Shown here in pieces: positions 8,650-16,403 of a stretch of 25,915 nt of DNA. A program made the position numbers and the translations under genes. The notes under the pieces are model-generated. The model did not search any database, had not been told where the DNA came from, and saw only the letters and a list, made by a program, of their open reading frames with translations. This DNA comes from Thermoplasmatota archaeon. Lineage in GTDB: Archaea > Thermoplasmatota > Penumbrarchaeia > Penumbrarchaeales > Penumbrarchaeaceae. Position 1 is the stretch's first letter; every line of letters starts with the position of its first letter. The stretch lies in NCBI GenBank assembly GCA_030591285.1, contig JAUVBH010000002.1, forward strand, positions 1-25,915. The letters are read 5' to 3'.

Positions 8650-9252
8650 ATGCTGATCTCCATCACCGGTACACCAGGTGTGGGAAAAACTACAATTTCC
8701 AATGATATGGAGGGAAAAGGCTGGGTAAGAGTGGATCTTAATAAATTTATCATTCAAAGAGGATTGGAAGAGGGTGTGGAGGAGGTCACTGGAGAGATAC
8801 TCGTTGATATTGGAAGGTTGAAAGAAGGATTGAAAGATCTCACAACGGAAACGGACAAGAACATGGCTGTTGATGGGCATCTATCATATCTCGCTCCCTC
8901 TGATATCTGCATTGTCCTCAGATTGGATCCTGCTCAATTGAAAAATAGATTGGAAGATCGGGGATATCGAAAAGAGAAGGTTCGGGAGAATCTGGAAGCT
9001 GAAGCAGTATCCGTTATCCTTGTCGAGGCGGTGGAGATCGAAGATGAAAGGCTATCCGAGAAAGACTGGACAGAGCTAATTCCCGGAGCAGGTATAGTAT
9101 TCGAGATCGATGTTACAGACATTTCCAGAGATGAGATGTTAGAGAAAGTCATGAATATCATTGATTGTTACCAGGGCAAAAGATTAATCGAATTGGCGGA
9201 ATACAGACCCGGCAAAGTAGATTGGTTAGAGGTGATGGCGGAATGGTCCTAG
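8650..9252 (+). CDS. Fap7/CINAP-type adenylate kinase-like NTPase
   Basis: A 200-residue protein of the archaeal Fap7/hCINAP family (COG1936), P-loop nucleotide kinases/ATPases acting in late small-subunit ribosome maturation with protein uS11 and possibly as adenylate kinases. The Walker A loop GTPGVGKTT is at residues 7-15. The family motif DGHLSYL is at 75-81, and a lid-type sequence RLEDRGYRKEKVRENLEAE follows, then VTDISRDEM. The tail ending RPGKVDWLE is also characteristic. Length is normal. ATG 8650 follows a TATA box at leaderless spacing. The 3' end overlaps the next gene by 10 nt, so both are one operon. Whether its main role is ribosome assembly or AMP phosphorylation cannot be read from sequence. 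Confidence 0.88.
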   Translation: MLISITGTPGVGKTTISNDMEGKGWVRVDLNKFIIQRGLEEGVEEVTGEILVDIGRLKEGLKDLTTETDKNMAVDGHLSYLAPSDICIVLRLDPAQLKNRLEDRGYRKEKVRENLEAEAVSVILVEAVEIEDERLSEKDWTELIPGAGIVFEIDVTDISRDEMLEKVMNIIDCYQGKRLIELAEYRPGKVDWLEVMAEWS

Positions 9253-10001
9253 AGGGTTACAGAAAGAAATTGGATCTTTTTTTCGATCCTTTAACAAGGT
9301 TGTTCAGCAGGGTCCATCCAAATGTTTTCTCAACTCTGTCATTCGTTTTTGCCATCATTGGCGGGTTCTTCTATACTCAGTCAGATCTATTGGCATGGGA
9401 TGGACCGTACGAGATATGGCCTTTCTCACTTGCACTGGCACTGGTTTTCATCGGTTTCAATTCTATAGCGGACACTCTAGACGGAAGAATTGCCCGTTAT
9501 ACCAATACTACTTCGAAAACGGGAGATTTCCTAGACCATACATTCGATAGGTTTTCAGATGTTGCAATATTGATAGGTATTGCCTTCTCCCCATACTGCA
9601 ATACCACATTCGGCCTCATAACCGTGGTGCTTGTCTTGCTGTCATCGTACATGGGAACACAGGCTCAAGCACTTGGGTGTGGAAGGAATTACAGGGGCGT
9701 GATGGGAAGAGCAGATAGGATGGTCCTACTGTTATTTGCTACGATCTTTCAGTTCACTGCCCTGGCCGGTTGGGGGGTCCATGGTCTGTGGATCGAACAA
9801 CTAGGGATCCGCATAGTCCCTCTTGAACTTGCGATGGTGATGATGTTCCTTGGAGGTCTCCTGACCACTTTCATGAGAGGTGTTGATACTTATCGGTCCC
9901 TCAAGGATGAGGAACAGAAAGAGATGATGGAAAAGGAGTATCGATCCTCACGAAGAAATGGAAATTCCAGAGTGTCTCCAAGGTCTGGAAGGACCAGATG
10001 A
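9243..10001 (+). CDS. CDP-alcohol phosphatidyltransferase, probably archaetidylinositol-phosphate synthase
   Basis: A 252-residue integral membrane enzyme that transfers a phospho-archaeol group from CDP-archaeol to an alcohol, most likely inositol-1-phosphate in archaea. The full catalytic signature D(x2)DG(x2)AR(x8)G(x3)D(x3)D is present: Asp77, Asp80, Gly81, Ala84, Arg85, Gly94, Asp98 and Asp102. Around it lie about six hydrophobic helices. The C-terminus is a charged, Arg/Ser-rich tail (about residues 220-252). The start at 9243 is chosen because AGAGGTGAT lies 6 nt upstream; an upstream ATG at 9165 would overlap the kinase by 88 nt. It overlaps the kinase gene by 10 nt. The N-terminal LEGYRKKLDLFFDPLTR resembles archaetidylinositol-phosphate synthases, but the exact alcohol acceptor is inferred. 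Confidence 0.85.
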   Translation: MVLEGYRKKLDLFFDPLTRLFSRVHPNVFSTLSFVFAIIGGFFYTQSDLLAWDGPYEIWPFSLALALVFIGFNSIADTLDGRIARYTNTTSKTGDFLDHTFDRFSDVAILIGIAFSPYCNTTFGLITVVLVLLSSYMGTQAQALGCGRNYRGVMGRADRMVLLLFATIFQFTALAGWGVHGLWIEQLGIRIVPLELAMVMMFLGGLLTTFMRGVDTYRSLKDEEQKEMMEKEYRSSRRNGNSRVSPRSGRTR

Positions 10002-10034
10002 AATATGCCTTTTATAGGGCAATTTCACAACAAT

Positions 10035-10044
10035 CTTTATATAA
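10035..10044 (+). promoter_or_regulatory. TATA box upstream of candidate RNA gene
   Basis: CTTTATATAAT includes a near-ideal archaeal TATA core. It lies 33 bp after the end of the phosphatidyltransferase gene, with no protein start within 400 bp downstream. Transcription would begin around 10065-10070, exactly where the first hairpin starts. Confidence 0.55.
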
Positions 10045-10065
10045 TCTGTAATCTACTTATTATTT

Positions 10066-10240
10066 CCCGACTGAAAGTTGGGCTTCGACCGATCAATATC
10101 CCTCTTTTTGGTCGTTGATTGCCCGGAAAGGGTTAGAAGAATGCAGAGTGCATCCCATCCCCTCTGATTTGTTCTTTCTCTAGCCCTTTCACATCTTTTG
10201 GTATGAAAGTTGATCGTCGTATAATTTTTATCGTTTTTCA
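10066..10240 (+). ncRNA. Candidate structured non-coding RNA, unit 1
   Basis: Starting about 26 bp after a TATA box, the transcript would fold into a 7-bp hairpin (10066-10072 with 10076-10082, loop GAA) and a long 12-bp stem (10126-10137 with 10179-10190, one G-U pair). The long stem encloses either TGCA-GAG-TGCA or the CAGAG/CTCTG pairing (10144-10148 with 10162-10166). Between them, CGACC/GGTCG (10086-10090, 10110-10114) competes with ATCAA/TTGAT (10092-10096, 10115-10119), and GGGC (10080-10083) can pair with GCCC (10121-10124). The unit ends near a T-rich run (10223-10239). It does not match RNase P, SRP or tRNA signatures that I know. The boundaries are approximate. Confidence 0.4.
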
Positions 10241-10285
10241 TAGCTCCGCACAGCGGTAGTTTGAAATTGACGGTCCGTTGTGGTG

Positions 10286-10345
10286 GGTCTTGCTATTTTT
10301 GATGGCAAGGTCAGCTGAGAACCGAAGCCGCAGGCTGTTTTCAGC
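10286..10345 (+). ncRNA. Candidate structured RNA, unit 2 (two adjacent hairpins)
   Basis: Two consecutive stems are seen. The first has 8 bp (10286-10293 with 10305-10312, including two G-U pairs). The second has 13 bp with a CGA bulge (10314-10322 with 10337-10345 and 10326-10329 with 10333-10336, loop GCA). They may be part of the same transcript as unit 1 or a second RNA started from the TATA-like sequence near 10220. No known family is recognised. Confidence 0.35.
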
Positions 10346-10450
10346 GATGATATCGAAGTCCAGAGGCAGATACAAATTGACGGGAGGGACTTACGAAAAA
10401 ACCGTCTTGAATTCATCATACCAATATACTATCTGATTGTTCATGAAGGT

Positions 10451-10457
10451 TTTATAA
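10451..10457 (+). promoter_or_regulatory. TATA box of the SEC59-like gene (leaderless)
   Basis: TTTATAA is centred 26 bp before the A of ATG 10480, and there is no ribosome-binding site. This predicts transcription starting at or next to the start codon. Confidence 0.65.
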
Positions 10458-10479
10458 TCCCAAAGCGATAACCCCAACG

Positions 10480-11094
10480 ATGAGTCCAGGTGTCGTGGAG
10501 ACCGGGGGTGGCGTTTGGATAAGGAGGAAAGTGTTCCACATGTCGGTGGGTCTTGTATTCATTCTTTCTCTGTTAACCTATGATCCGTCCCGATGGTTCT
10601 TCCTGATAATACTCGGGATCGGACTATGTATAAGTTTGATATTGGAAAAGAGAAGAATTCCTGTTCTCACCTGGTTCCTTGCCAGATATGATAAGACCAC
10701 AGATGTTGTTCCAGGCCAAGGACCAATCACCTTTTTCGTTGGAACCCTTCTTGCATGGTTCATTTTCGGAAGCGACGTCACTCTCCTTGCTGTGATCGCA
10801 CTATCGTTCGGAGATCCTACGGCATATGTATTTGGAAAATCGATCAACGGACCAAATCTTCCCTGGAACAAGAGAAAGACAGTCGCTGGATCTATAGCAT
10901 TCCTCGTCTCTCCTATCATTATTATTTCCCTGATCTGGGGCCCGATACCTGCCGTTATTGCGGGGGTGACCGGATCGATCGCAGAATCACTTCCATTGCC
11001 CAATAAGCTTCTCTCGGACGATAACATCATAATACCAGTGGTCGTGGGAGCTGTAATGTGGATCGCGACCCTGATCTTCCCTGGCATCCTATGA
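10480..11094 (+). CDS. SEC59/dolichol-kinase-like membrane protein (polyprenol kinase or cytidylyltransferase)
   Basis: A 204-residue integral membrane protein of the COG0170 type (dolichol kinase, phytol kinase, CdsA-like). It has about six hydrophobic helices. Family motifs are RRKVFHMSVG at residues 15-24, VPGQGPITFFVGTL at 77-90, GDPTAYVFGK at 111-120 with the conserved acidic residue, and NKRKTVAGSIAF at 130-141. Such enzymes use CTP or another nucleotide to phosphorylate polyprenols, supplying lipid carriers for N-glycosylation or recycling geranylgeraniol for ether lipids. The first is attractive here because the window encodes many sequon-rich surface proteins, but that link is inference. 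It is leaderless from its own TATA box. The 3' end overlaps that of the convergent aspartase gene by 6 nt. The substrate cannot be set from sequence. Confidence 0.75.
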   Translation: MSPGVVETGGGVWIRRKVFHMSVGLVFILSLLTYDPSRWFFLIILGIGLCISLILEKRRIPVLTWFLARYDKTTDVVPGQGPITFFVGTLLAWFIFGSDVTLLAVIALSFGDPTAYVFGKSINGPNLPWNKRKTVAGSIAFLVSPIIIISLIWGPIPAVIAGVTGSIAESLPLPNKLLSDDNIIIPVVVGAVMWIATLIFPGIL

Positions 11095-12489
11095 TCTGTC
11101 CAGAATACCAAGGAGAGCATCTTTGCTGAAGATCTCTTCTGCTTCCTTCTCATCCAGAAGACCCTTCTCGATCACAAGCTGCTTGACAGGTTTTCCGGTC
11201 GCCGCAGACTCTTTTGCGATGGCAGCAGCTTCAAGGTACCCGATCTTTCTGTTCAGAAGCGTGGCTAGTGCAGGATTGTTCAAGGAGCGTCTGGTCAGTT
11301 CTTCCTCATCGACCGTGATCCCCGCTATGCATTTTTCATTGAACACTGGAAGGAAATTTACCAGATATTCGGCAGATCTGAGTATCAGATTCCCCATTAT
11401 CGGCATCATCACGTTCAGTTCCAGCTGACCTGCACCAGCTGCTTGTGAGATCGCGACGTCGTTCCCGATCACCACAAAGCAGATCTGATTCAGACACTCC
11501 GGCAATACAGGGTTGACCTTCCCAGGCATGATCGATGAACCAGGCTGAACCGCAGGAAGCTGGATCTCTGAAAGACCGCTGGTCGGACCTGATGACATCA
11601 ATCGGAGGTCGTTGGCGATCCTACCCAGTTCGAGGGCAAGCTCCTTGTAAGAAGATGAGACCGATACGATCCTGGTTGTGGACTGCATGGCTTCGTAGGA
11701 CTGGGGATTCGACTTTAGTGGCAATCCTGTAAGCTCGGAAAGATGGGATATCGCTTTCTCTCTGAAATCAGGGTGCGTGTTTATTCCGGTCCCGGTGGCT
11801 GTTCCTCCAAGAGGAAGGTCCAGAAGCCTCTGGCTTCTCTTCTCAAGGCTTAAAGTGACCCGGTCAAGAGCAGTTCCGTAAGCTCTGAACTCACCACCAA
11901 GTGATACCGGCATAGCATCCTGGAGATGTGTCCTTCCGGTCTTCAGAACATTTCTGAATTCATCACCCTTGTTCTTGAGAGTTCGGGCAAGGGACCTAAG
12001 AACATCAATGAGGGTCACTGTCATCCGATAGACGGATATCTGCATGGCTGTAGGAAATGTGTCATTGGTGGACTGGGCCATATTCACGTGGTCGTTTGGT
12101 GATATGACATCATATCGTCCCCTTCTATATCCCATCACTTCCAGGGCCCTGTTGGCAATCACCTCGTTCATGTTCATATTGGTTGATGTTCCCGCCCCGG
12201 CCTGGAAGCGGTCTACCGGGAATTGATCCCGAAATCCTCCAAGCCTTACCTCTTCAGCTGCTGATACAATTGCGTTACCGATCCCGGGATCCAGCCAACC
12301 AACTTCCATATTCGCCAAAGCAGCGGATTGTTTGATCGTTGCATACGCATCAAGTAAAAAGGGGTGGTTCGGTAGATCGGATACTGGAAAATTCTCCTTT
12401 GCCCTCAGGGTTTGTATCCCGTAATATGCATGCTCGGGGATCTCCCTCTCACCCAGAGGATCCTTCTCTTTCCTGGTTCCGCCGCTCAT
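11089..12489 (-). CDS. aspA: Aspartate ammonia-lyase
   Basis: A 466-residue enzyme of the fumarase/aspartase superfamily, converting L-aspartate to fumarate and ammonia in the cytosol as a homotetramer. Active-site segments are Thr101-Ser102-Thr103-Asn104, Ser140-Thr141-Asn142, Thr187-His188 and the flexible SS-loop GSSIMPGKVNP (317-327) with catalytic Ser318; the numbering coincides with characterised aspartases. Aspartase rather than fumarase is favoured by YYGIQTLRAKENF near the N-terminus, SPNDHVNMAQSTND, and NPVLPECLNQICFVVIGND after the loop, where fumarases have NPTQCEA. The C-terminal domain with GLLDEKEAEEIF is complete. The gene is monocistronic, and its stop overlaps the end of the convergent SEC59-like gene. 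No strong ribosome-binding site precedes ATG 12489. It links aspartate to the fumarate pool. Confidence 0.88.
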   Translation of the reverse strand: MSGGTRKEKDPLGEREIPEHAYYGIQTLRAKENFPVSDLPNHPFLLDAYATIKQSAALANMEVGWLDPGIGNAIVSAAEEVRLGGFRDQFPVDRFQAGAGTSTNMNMNEVIANRALEVMGYRRGRYDVISPNDHVNMAQSTNDTFPTAMQISVYRMTVTLIDVLRSLARTLKNKGDEFRNVLKTGRTHLQDAMPVSLGGEFRAYGTALDRVTLSLEKRSQRLLDLPLGGTATGTGINTHPDFREKAISHLSELTGLPLKSNPQSYEAMQSTTRIVSVSSSYKELALELGRIANDLRLMSSGPTSGLSEIQLPAVQPGSSIMPGKVNPVLPECLNQICFVVIGNDVAISQAAGAGQLELNVMMPIMGNLILRSAEYLVNFLPVFNEKCIAGITVDEEELTRRSLNNPALATLLNRKIGYLEAAAIAKESAATGKPVKQLVIEKGLLDEKEAEEIFSKDALLGILDRS

Positions 12490-12578
12490 CTCCGAACACC
12501 CACTGCCCTGGGGGATACACTAACCAATGTATCAATTTTACCTTATACGAAGGATACCACGCCTCCGATTCCACAAAC

Positions 12579-12588
12579 ATTATAATAT
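12579..12588 (+). promoter_or_regulatory. TATA box of the C39-like/mtnA operon
   Basis: ATTATAATAT lies about 70 bp before ATG 12653, predicting transcription from about 12610 and a 40-45-nt leader that contains a short hairpin and a GGTGA ribosome-binding site. Confidence 0.5.
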
Positions 12589-12613
12589 CCGCCATTAATC
12601 ACTAAAATGATTA

Positions 12614-12629
12614 GCTGGAGCTATCCAGC
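12614..12629 (+). repeat. Hairpin in the 5' leader of the C39-like gene
   Basis: GCTGGA (12614-12619) and TCCAGC (12624-12629) form a perfect 6-bp stem with a GCTA loop just after the predicted transcription start. It ends about 23 nt before the start codon, so it does not cover the ribosome-binding site. It could stabilise the leader. Confidence 0.35.
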
Positions 12630-12652
12630 CCAATCCCTCCTCGGGTGAGCCC

Positions 12653-15376
12653 ATGAAGGTCAGAAACTCAAGGTTCTCAAAAACTGCTGCGATCATAGGG
12701 GTTATCTTTGTCCTGATGATCTCCTCGATCGCTGTAATGACCACCATGGAAAAGGGGGCCGATGGATATTCAGCCCGAAGGGACCTATCCAAGGTGGTGC
12801 CCTATCATTCTGCCTCCCAGGAGGAATATACCGGAGAAGCATGTCTTCAGATGATCTTTGACATGTATGGCCCCTCGATCACTCAACAGGACATCCGGAA
12901 TGTTACTTCCACGGGCCCACTCGATAATGATGTTGCTTCCTACAAGGAGATCACCAGGGCTGCACATTTCTCGGATCAAAGCTGGGCAAAGGGGAACCTC
13001 AGAGGTTACGATGAAAGGAATGTAGGATATGGGGGATTCTACTACGATTGGAATGATGAGGATCCAAGGTCCGATTTTAGAATAGGGGATCTCTACGAAT
13101 CAGTTTACCTGGGGCATCCTGTGATGGTCTACATGTACAAGGACCATCCACCACAGCTTACACCTCCAGATCCAGATCCACCAGACCCGAACAACCCTCA
13201 ACCACCTGATCCTCCAGACCCTCAGATCACACCGGAGGACCTTGCAGGTCTGGAGAAGGTGTGGAGAGTTCTTGTGAAATACGATTCAGGGTTTAACGAT
13301 GGTACCTTTTGGGTCCATGATCCACTTCCACCGGGCACTGGAGCAGCTGGTGGTCCAAATGCTGTCCTCACAAAGGCGCAGTTTCAAAGCCTCTGGAATG
13401 TCTATGAAAGAGATGATGGAGGAATAGGCAACCACAGGATAGGGGTTTCTGCCTCGCCATGGATAATTCACGACATCGAAAAACCGAAGAATGTGGAGGC
13501 TGGGACGGAGTTCGAGATCACCGCGAACATCACCTATAGTGCACCACCGGTCTTCAATGGTGTGGAACTTCAGGACCCGACTGCATTTTTAAAACTGCCT
13601 GATGATTTCATGATGGCAGAAGGTTCCCAGACAAAGGTTCTGGAAATGACCGCCCCCAGAACATACAGCACGGTCACATGGATCGTGAAAGCTCCAGACA
13701 GGACCTATGCAGGACAAGATTACAAATTCTACATCAATGCAACAGGGAACGTAGTGGTATCTGATCCGGCCCATAGGGACAGGATCGGACAATCCTCAAA
13801 TTTTGAGGTGGAGGCCTATGGGTTCTTGAACCACGCACCCAGGATCACAAGTGCCAGTATCGATCCGGATTACATACCGGATGACGGCTCAAAACAGCCC
13901 ATCATCAACTGTCTACCATCTGATGAGGATGGGAACATCTACAGGGTCACTGTTGATCTATCATCCATCGGAATGAGCTCAGACCAGAGGATGTATGATG
14001 ATGGCAGGACGGGCGGGGACAGTGTTGCAGATGACGGGATCTATTCATACAAGATCACAAGGGAGGTCCCGAGAGGCGAGTGGACCCTAATGATCACAGT
14101 CAGAGATTCCAAGGGGGCACAGGCATATGCCAATGTCACGTTAAAGGTCGATCCACTATCGGAATTCACAGAGAAACCAGATTTCATTGATGCCGGAGCT
14201 GATCCGGCCAAGGTTCCCAATGATGGTTACACCCTCGTCACAATATGGGCCATCGTTGAGGATGCCGAGAACGATATCGATGAGGTCATAGCTGATCTGA
14301 CACCACTGGGTGGAGATAAGAAACAGGAGCTGAACGATGATGGTATCGATGGAGACCTGTTCTCCAATGACGATAACTACAGTTTTGCTTTCTCCGTTGG
14401 ACCATTGATCTCCCTGGACAAATACCAGATCGAGCTCAAGGCCATCGATGAGACCGAACATGAGACCATCGAAAGGGTATGGGTCGATGTCATATTGCCA
14501 CCGGTCCCACCAACCATCATTCAGATACTTGTCGAACCAAATACCATCGTGAACGATGATGAGGAAACGGCGCAGGTCATTGTAACAGTAGAGGATGACA
14601 ATGATGATGTTGACGAGGTCTGGGTTGACCTGACCCCACTAAGGGGGGGTTCAGAGACCAGAATGAAATACGAGGGAGATGACACCTGGACCCTGGAATT
14701 CACAGCAAGTTCCTCGGTAACACCAGGCCTGAAGGGGAAGATAGAGGTTACAGCAATGGACCTTACCGGACTATCCGCCTCAGAGGATTTCTCCATCACC
14801 ATTGAAAAGGCGAACTCGGCCCCGGAGATCCTGGACATCAGCGTCTCCAAGTACAACGTCAGATCAGGAGATGAGATCACCATAACGGTAAATGTCACCG
14901 ATGCTGACCCTCTCGACCTGGATAACCTTGTGGTCACACTGGACCTTTCCGGTTTCCTGATATCAGATATTGATCTGAAGGATGATGGGGAGGGAGTTGA
15001 CCAGGAAGCTGGAGATCTGACATTCTCAGGAACTTTCGCAGTTCCCACACTTCTATTTTCGGGAAATCGTACCATCACGGTCACTGTAGAAGATTCAAAA
15101 GGAGCCCAATCCTCCGAGGACATCGTATTGAACGTTGATGCGCTCGATGGTGAAGTTGGCGAAGTGTTAGACAAAATTGGAACCATCTTCTACATCGGAA
15201 TACCGGTGGTGTGTGGTGCTATCCTGTTGATCCTTGTTCTGGCCGCAGTATTGAAGAGCAGATCATCCAACAAGGCTCGGCTCCCCCCACAGAGATACCC
15301 CCCAGGAAGAGGACCCCCCATGAGGCCTCCTCCAAATATGCAGGGACACCCTCTTGGACCGAGATCGATGAGGTGA
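12653..15376 (+). CDS. Membrane-anchored degenerate C39-peptidase-like protein with Ig-like repeats
   Basis: This 907-residue protein has an N-terminal signal or anchor helix (residues 11-30). A papain-like C39_2 domain (about 47-260) follows, opening VVPYHSASQEEYTGEACLQM and closing with FWVHDPLPPG. In active members the pattern is CGPASLQM and later GHYVVV; here Thr60 replaces the catalytic Cys (a Cys occurs four residues later) and Trp204 takes the His position, while Asp223 remains. It is probably a non-catalytic binding domain. A Pro-Asp-rich insert (171-190) interrupts it. Next come one beta-domain (about 265-385) and four Ig-like repeats (about 395-840), two carrying DDG-type calcium-binding-like loops. 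A single transmembrane helix (about 852-872) leads to a Pro/Arg-rich cytosolic tail. The start has GGTGA 4 nt upstream. The stop is 1 nt before the mtnA start. Confidence 0.78.
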   Translation: MKVRNSRFSKTAAIIGVIFVLMISSIAVMTTMEKGADGYSARRDLSKVVPYHSASQEEYTGEACLQMIFDMYGPSITQQDIRNVTSTGPLDNDVASYKEITRAAHFSDQSWAKGNLRGYDERNVGYGGFYYDWNDEDPRSDFRIGDLYESVYLGHPVMVYMYKDHPPQLTPPDPDPPDPNNPQPPDPPDPQITPEDLAGLEKVWRVLVKYDSGFNDGTFWVHDPLPPGTGAAGGPNAVLTKAQFQSLWNVYERDDGGIGNHRIGVSASPWIIHDIEKPKNVEAGTEFEITANITYSAPPVFNGVELQDPTAFLKLPDDFMMAEGSQTKVLEMTAPRTYSTVTWIVKAPDRTYAGQDYKFYINATGNVVVSDPAHRDRIGQSSNFEVEAYGFLNHAPRITSASIDPDYIPDDGSKQPIINCLPSDEDGNIYRVTVDLSSIGMSSDQRMYDDGRTGGDSVADDGIYSYKITREVPRGEWTLMITVRDSKGAQAYANVTLKVDPLSEFTEKPDFIDAGADPAKVPNDGYTLVTIWAIVEDAENDIDEVIADLTPLGGDKKQELNDDGIDGDLFSNDDNYSFAFSVGPLISLDKYQIELKAIDETEHETIERVWVDVILPPVPPTIIQILVEPNTIVNDDEETAQVIVTVEDDNDDVDEVWVDLTPLRGGSETRMKYEGDDTWTLEFTASSSVTPGLKGKIEVTAMDLTGLSASEDFSITIEKANSAPEILDISVSKYNVRSGDEITITVNVTDADPLDLDNLVVTLDLSGFLISDIDLKDDGEGVDQEAGDLTFSGTFAVPTLLFSGNRTITVTVEDSKGAQSSEDIVLNVDALDGEVGEVLDKIGTIFYIGIPVVCGAILLILVLAAVLKSRSSNKARLPPQRYPPGRGPPMRPPPNMQGHPLGPRSMR

Positions 15377-15377
15377 T

Positions 15378-16403
15378 GTGATCAGGTTCTCGGTTGCAGA
15401 TGAGATCTTTGACCGACCTAGCTTCTGGGTAAAGGAAGGAAAGATCGAACTTATCGACCAGCGTAGGCTTCCTCTTGAAGTTGAGATAATATCTGCAGGT
15501 ACCCTGGAGGAACAGATCCACTGTATCAAGACCCTTGGTATCAGAGGAGCCCCTGCCATCGGATCATTTGCAGCCTTCTCCCTGTCCCTCGCTTTGGACC
15601 GAGGAGAGGATCTCGAAAAGACCTACAATGCTCTTCTGAATTCTCGACCAACAGCTGTTGATCTCAGAAACTGTCTCGATGAGGTCAAGTTGGCTTTCAT
15701 GGATGGTGGGAAGGATCAGGCTTCCAAGACCGCTTTTAACATATACGGCCGGATCATGGAAGCGTGCAGGATGATCGGAGAGAATGGGGCACAGATCATC
15801 CCAGATAGCGCAAAGATCCTGACACACTGCAATGCAGGTGCTCTCGCTACGATGGATTGGGGCACAGCTCTTTCACCTATAAGGGTAAAGAAAAGAGATG
15901 GCGGTAACCCCTTTGTCTGGGTGAGTGAGACCAGACCTTTGCTTCAAGGTGCCAGATTGACAGCATGGGAACTGCTCCAAGAAGGGATCGATCATAGGAT
16001 CATCGTCGATTCTGCATCCGGATACCTCATGAGGAAAGGTGAGGTCGATCTTGTGATCACCGGAGCAGACAGGGTATGTGCTAACGGTGACCTTGCAAAC
16101 AAAATAGGAACTTATGAAAAAGCTGTCATTGCACATGATCTGGGGATCCCTTTTTATGTAGCATTTCCAAAAACCACCATAGATCTCAAATGCCCAGATG
16201 GTGACCAGATACCTATCGAAGAGAGGGACCCCTCCGAGATAGAGGAGCTAAGAGATAGCAGGATCTCACCACATGGTTCAACAGCTTTTAATCCAGCTTT
16301 TGATGTGACTCCAGCTGAACTTGTAACTTCCTACATAACAGAAGATGGTGTGTTTTCAAGAACAGAATTCCTGAAAATGTACATAAAAAAAGCCCCGCTT
16401 TGA
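15378..16403 (+). CDS. mtnA: S-methyl-5-thioribose-1-phosphate isomerase
   Basis: A 341-residue member of the eIF2B-alpha/beta/delta-like isomerase family that converts methylthioribose-1-phosphate to methylthioribulose-1-phosphate in methionine salvage. Signatures are RGAPAIG (56-62), THCNAGALAT (149-158) with the catalytic Cys151, VWVSETRPLLQGARLTAWEL (180-199), TGADR (228-232) with catalytic Asp231, and ANKIGTYEKAV. FNPAFDVTPAELV near the C-terminus is also typical. RGAPAIG and GTAL favour this enzyme over ribose-1,5-bisphosphate isomerase, a close archaeal relative. The GTG at 15378 is the only start in frame after a stop at 15369; it follows the upstream stop by 1 nt (TGATGTG) and probably needs translational coupling. 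No other methionine-salvage gene is nearby. Its stop codon lies inside the terminator of the opposing gene. Confidence 0.9.
   Translation: MIRFSVADEIFDRPSFWVKEGKIELIDQRRLPLEVEIISAGTLEEQIHCIKTLGIRGAPAIGSFAAFSLSLALDRGEDLEKTYNALLNSRPTAVDLRNCLDEVKLAFMDGGKDQASKTAFNIYGRIMEACRMIGENGAQIIPDSAKILTHCNAGALATMDWGTALSPIRVKKRDGGNPFVWVSETRPLLQGARLTAWELLQEGIDHRIIVDSASGYLMRKGEVDLVITGADRVCANGDLANKIGTYEKAVIAHDLGIPFYVAFPKTTIDLKCPDGDQIPIEERDPSEIEELRDSRISPHGSTAFNPAFDVTPAELVTSYITEDGVFSRTEFLKMYIKKAPL

Larger units (their letters stand above)
10002..10479. other. 478-base gene-free stretch with TATA boxes and hairpins
   Basis: No credible protein gene is seen on either strand; the two short minus-strand frames here have no ribosome-binding site and no recognisable composition. 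The stretch holds a strong TATA box (10035-10044), several stable inverted repeats (10066-10082, 10126-10190, 10286-10312, 10314-10345), a second TATA-like stretch (CGTATAATTTTT, about 10218-10229), and the TATA box of the downstream gene (10451-10457). It is best read as one or two structured non-coding RNAs. Confidence 0.6.

Noticed and set aside
10118..10150. SRP RNA helix 8 (CCCGGAAAGGG followed by GCAG)
   Set aside because: The apical loop has an extra A, and the conserved asymmetric loop residues that flank it in SRP RNA are absent; the same bases are better used in the 12-bp stem.
10265..10383. Direct repeat AAATTGACGG at about 10264 and 10374
   Set aside because: Ten matching bases, two copies only, with no flanking similarity; likely chance.
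10002..10479. RNase P RNA
   Set aside because: The conserved P4 strands (GGAAAGTCC-type near the 5' end and ACAGAA/ACCGGCTTA-type near the 3' end) are not found on either strand.
11089..12489. Class II fumarase instead of aspartase
   Set aside because: The residues after the SS-loop (NPVLPECLNQ) and the N-terminal YYGIQTLRAKENF match aspartases; fumarases have NPTQCEA there.
14521..15186. 221-residue minus-strand frame within the C39-like gene
   Set aside because: Ser/Thr/Pro-rich composition is what results from reading the complement of an Asp/Val-rich repeat protein; no start signals are seen.
15378..16403. Ribose-1,5-bisphosphate isomerase
   Set aside because: RGAPAIG and THCNAGALAT...GTAL follow the methylthioribose-1-phosphate isomerase pattern rather than the archaeal ribose-1,5-bisphosphate isomerase one.
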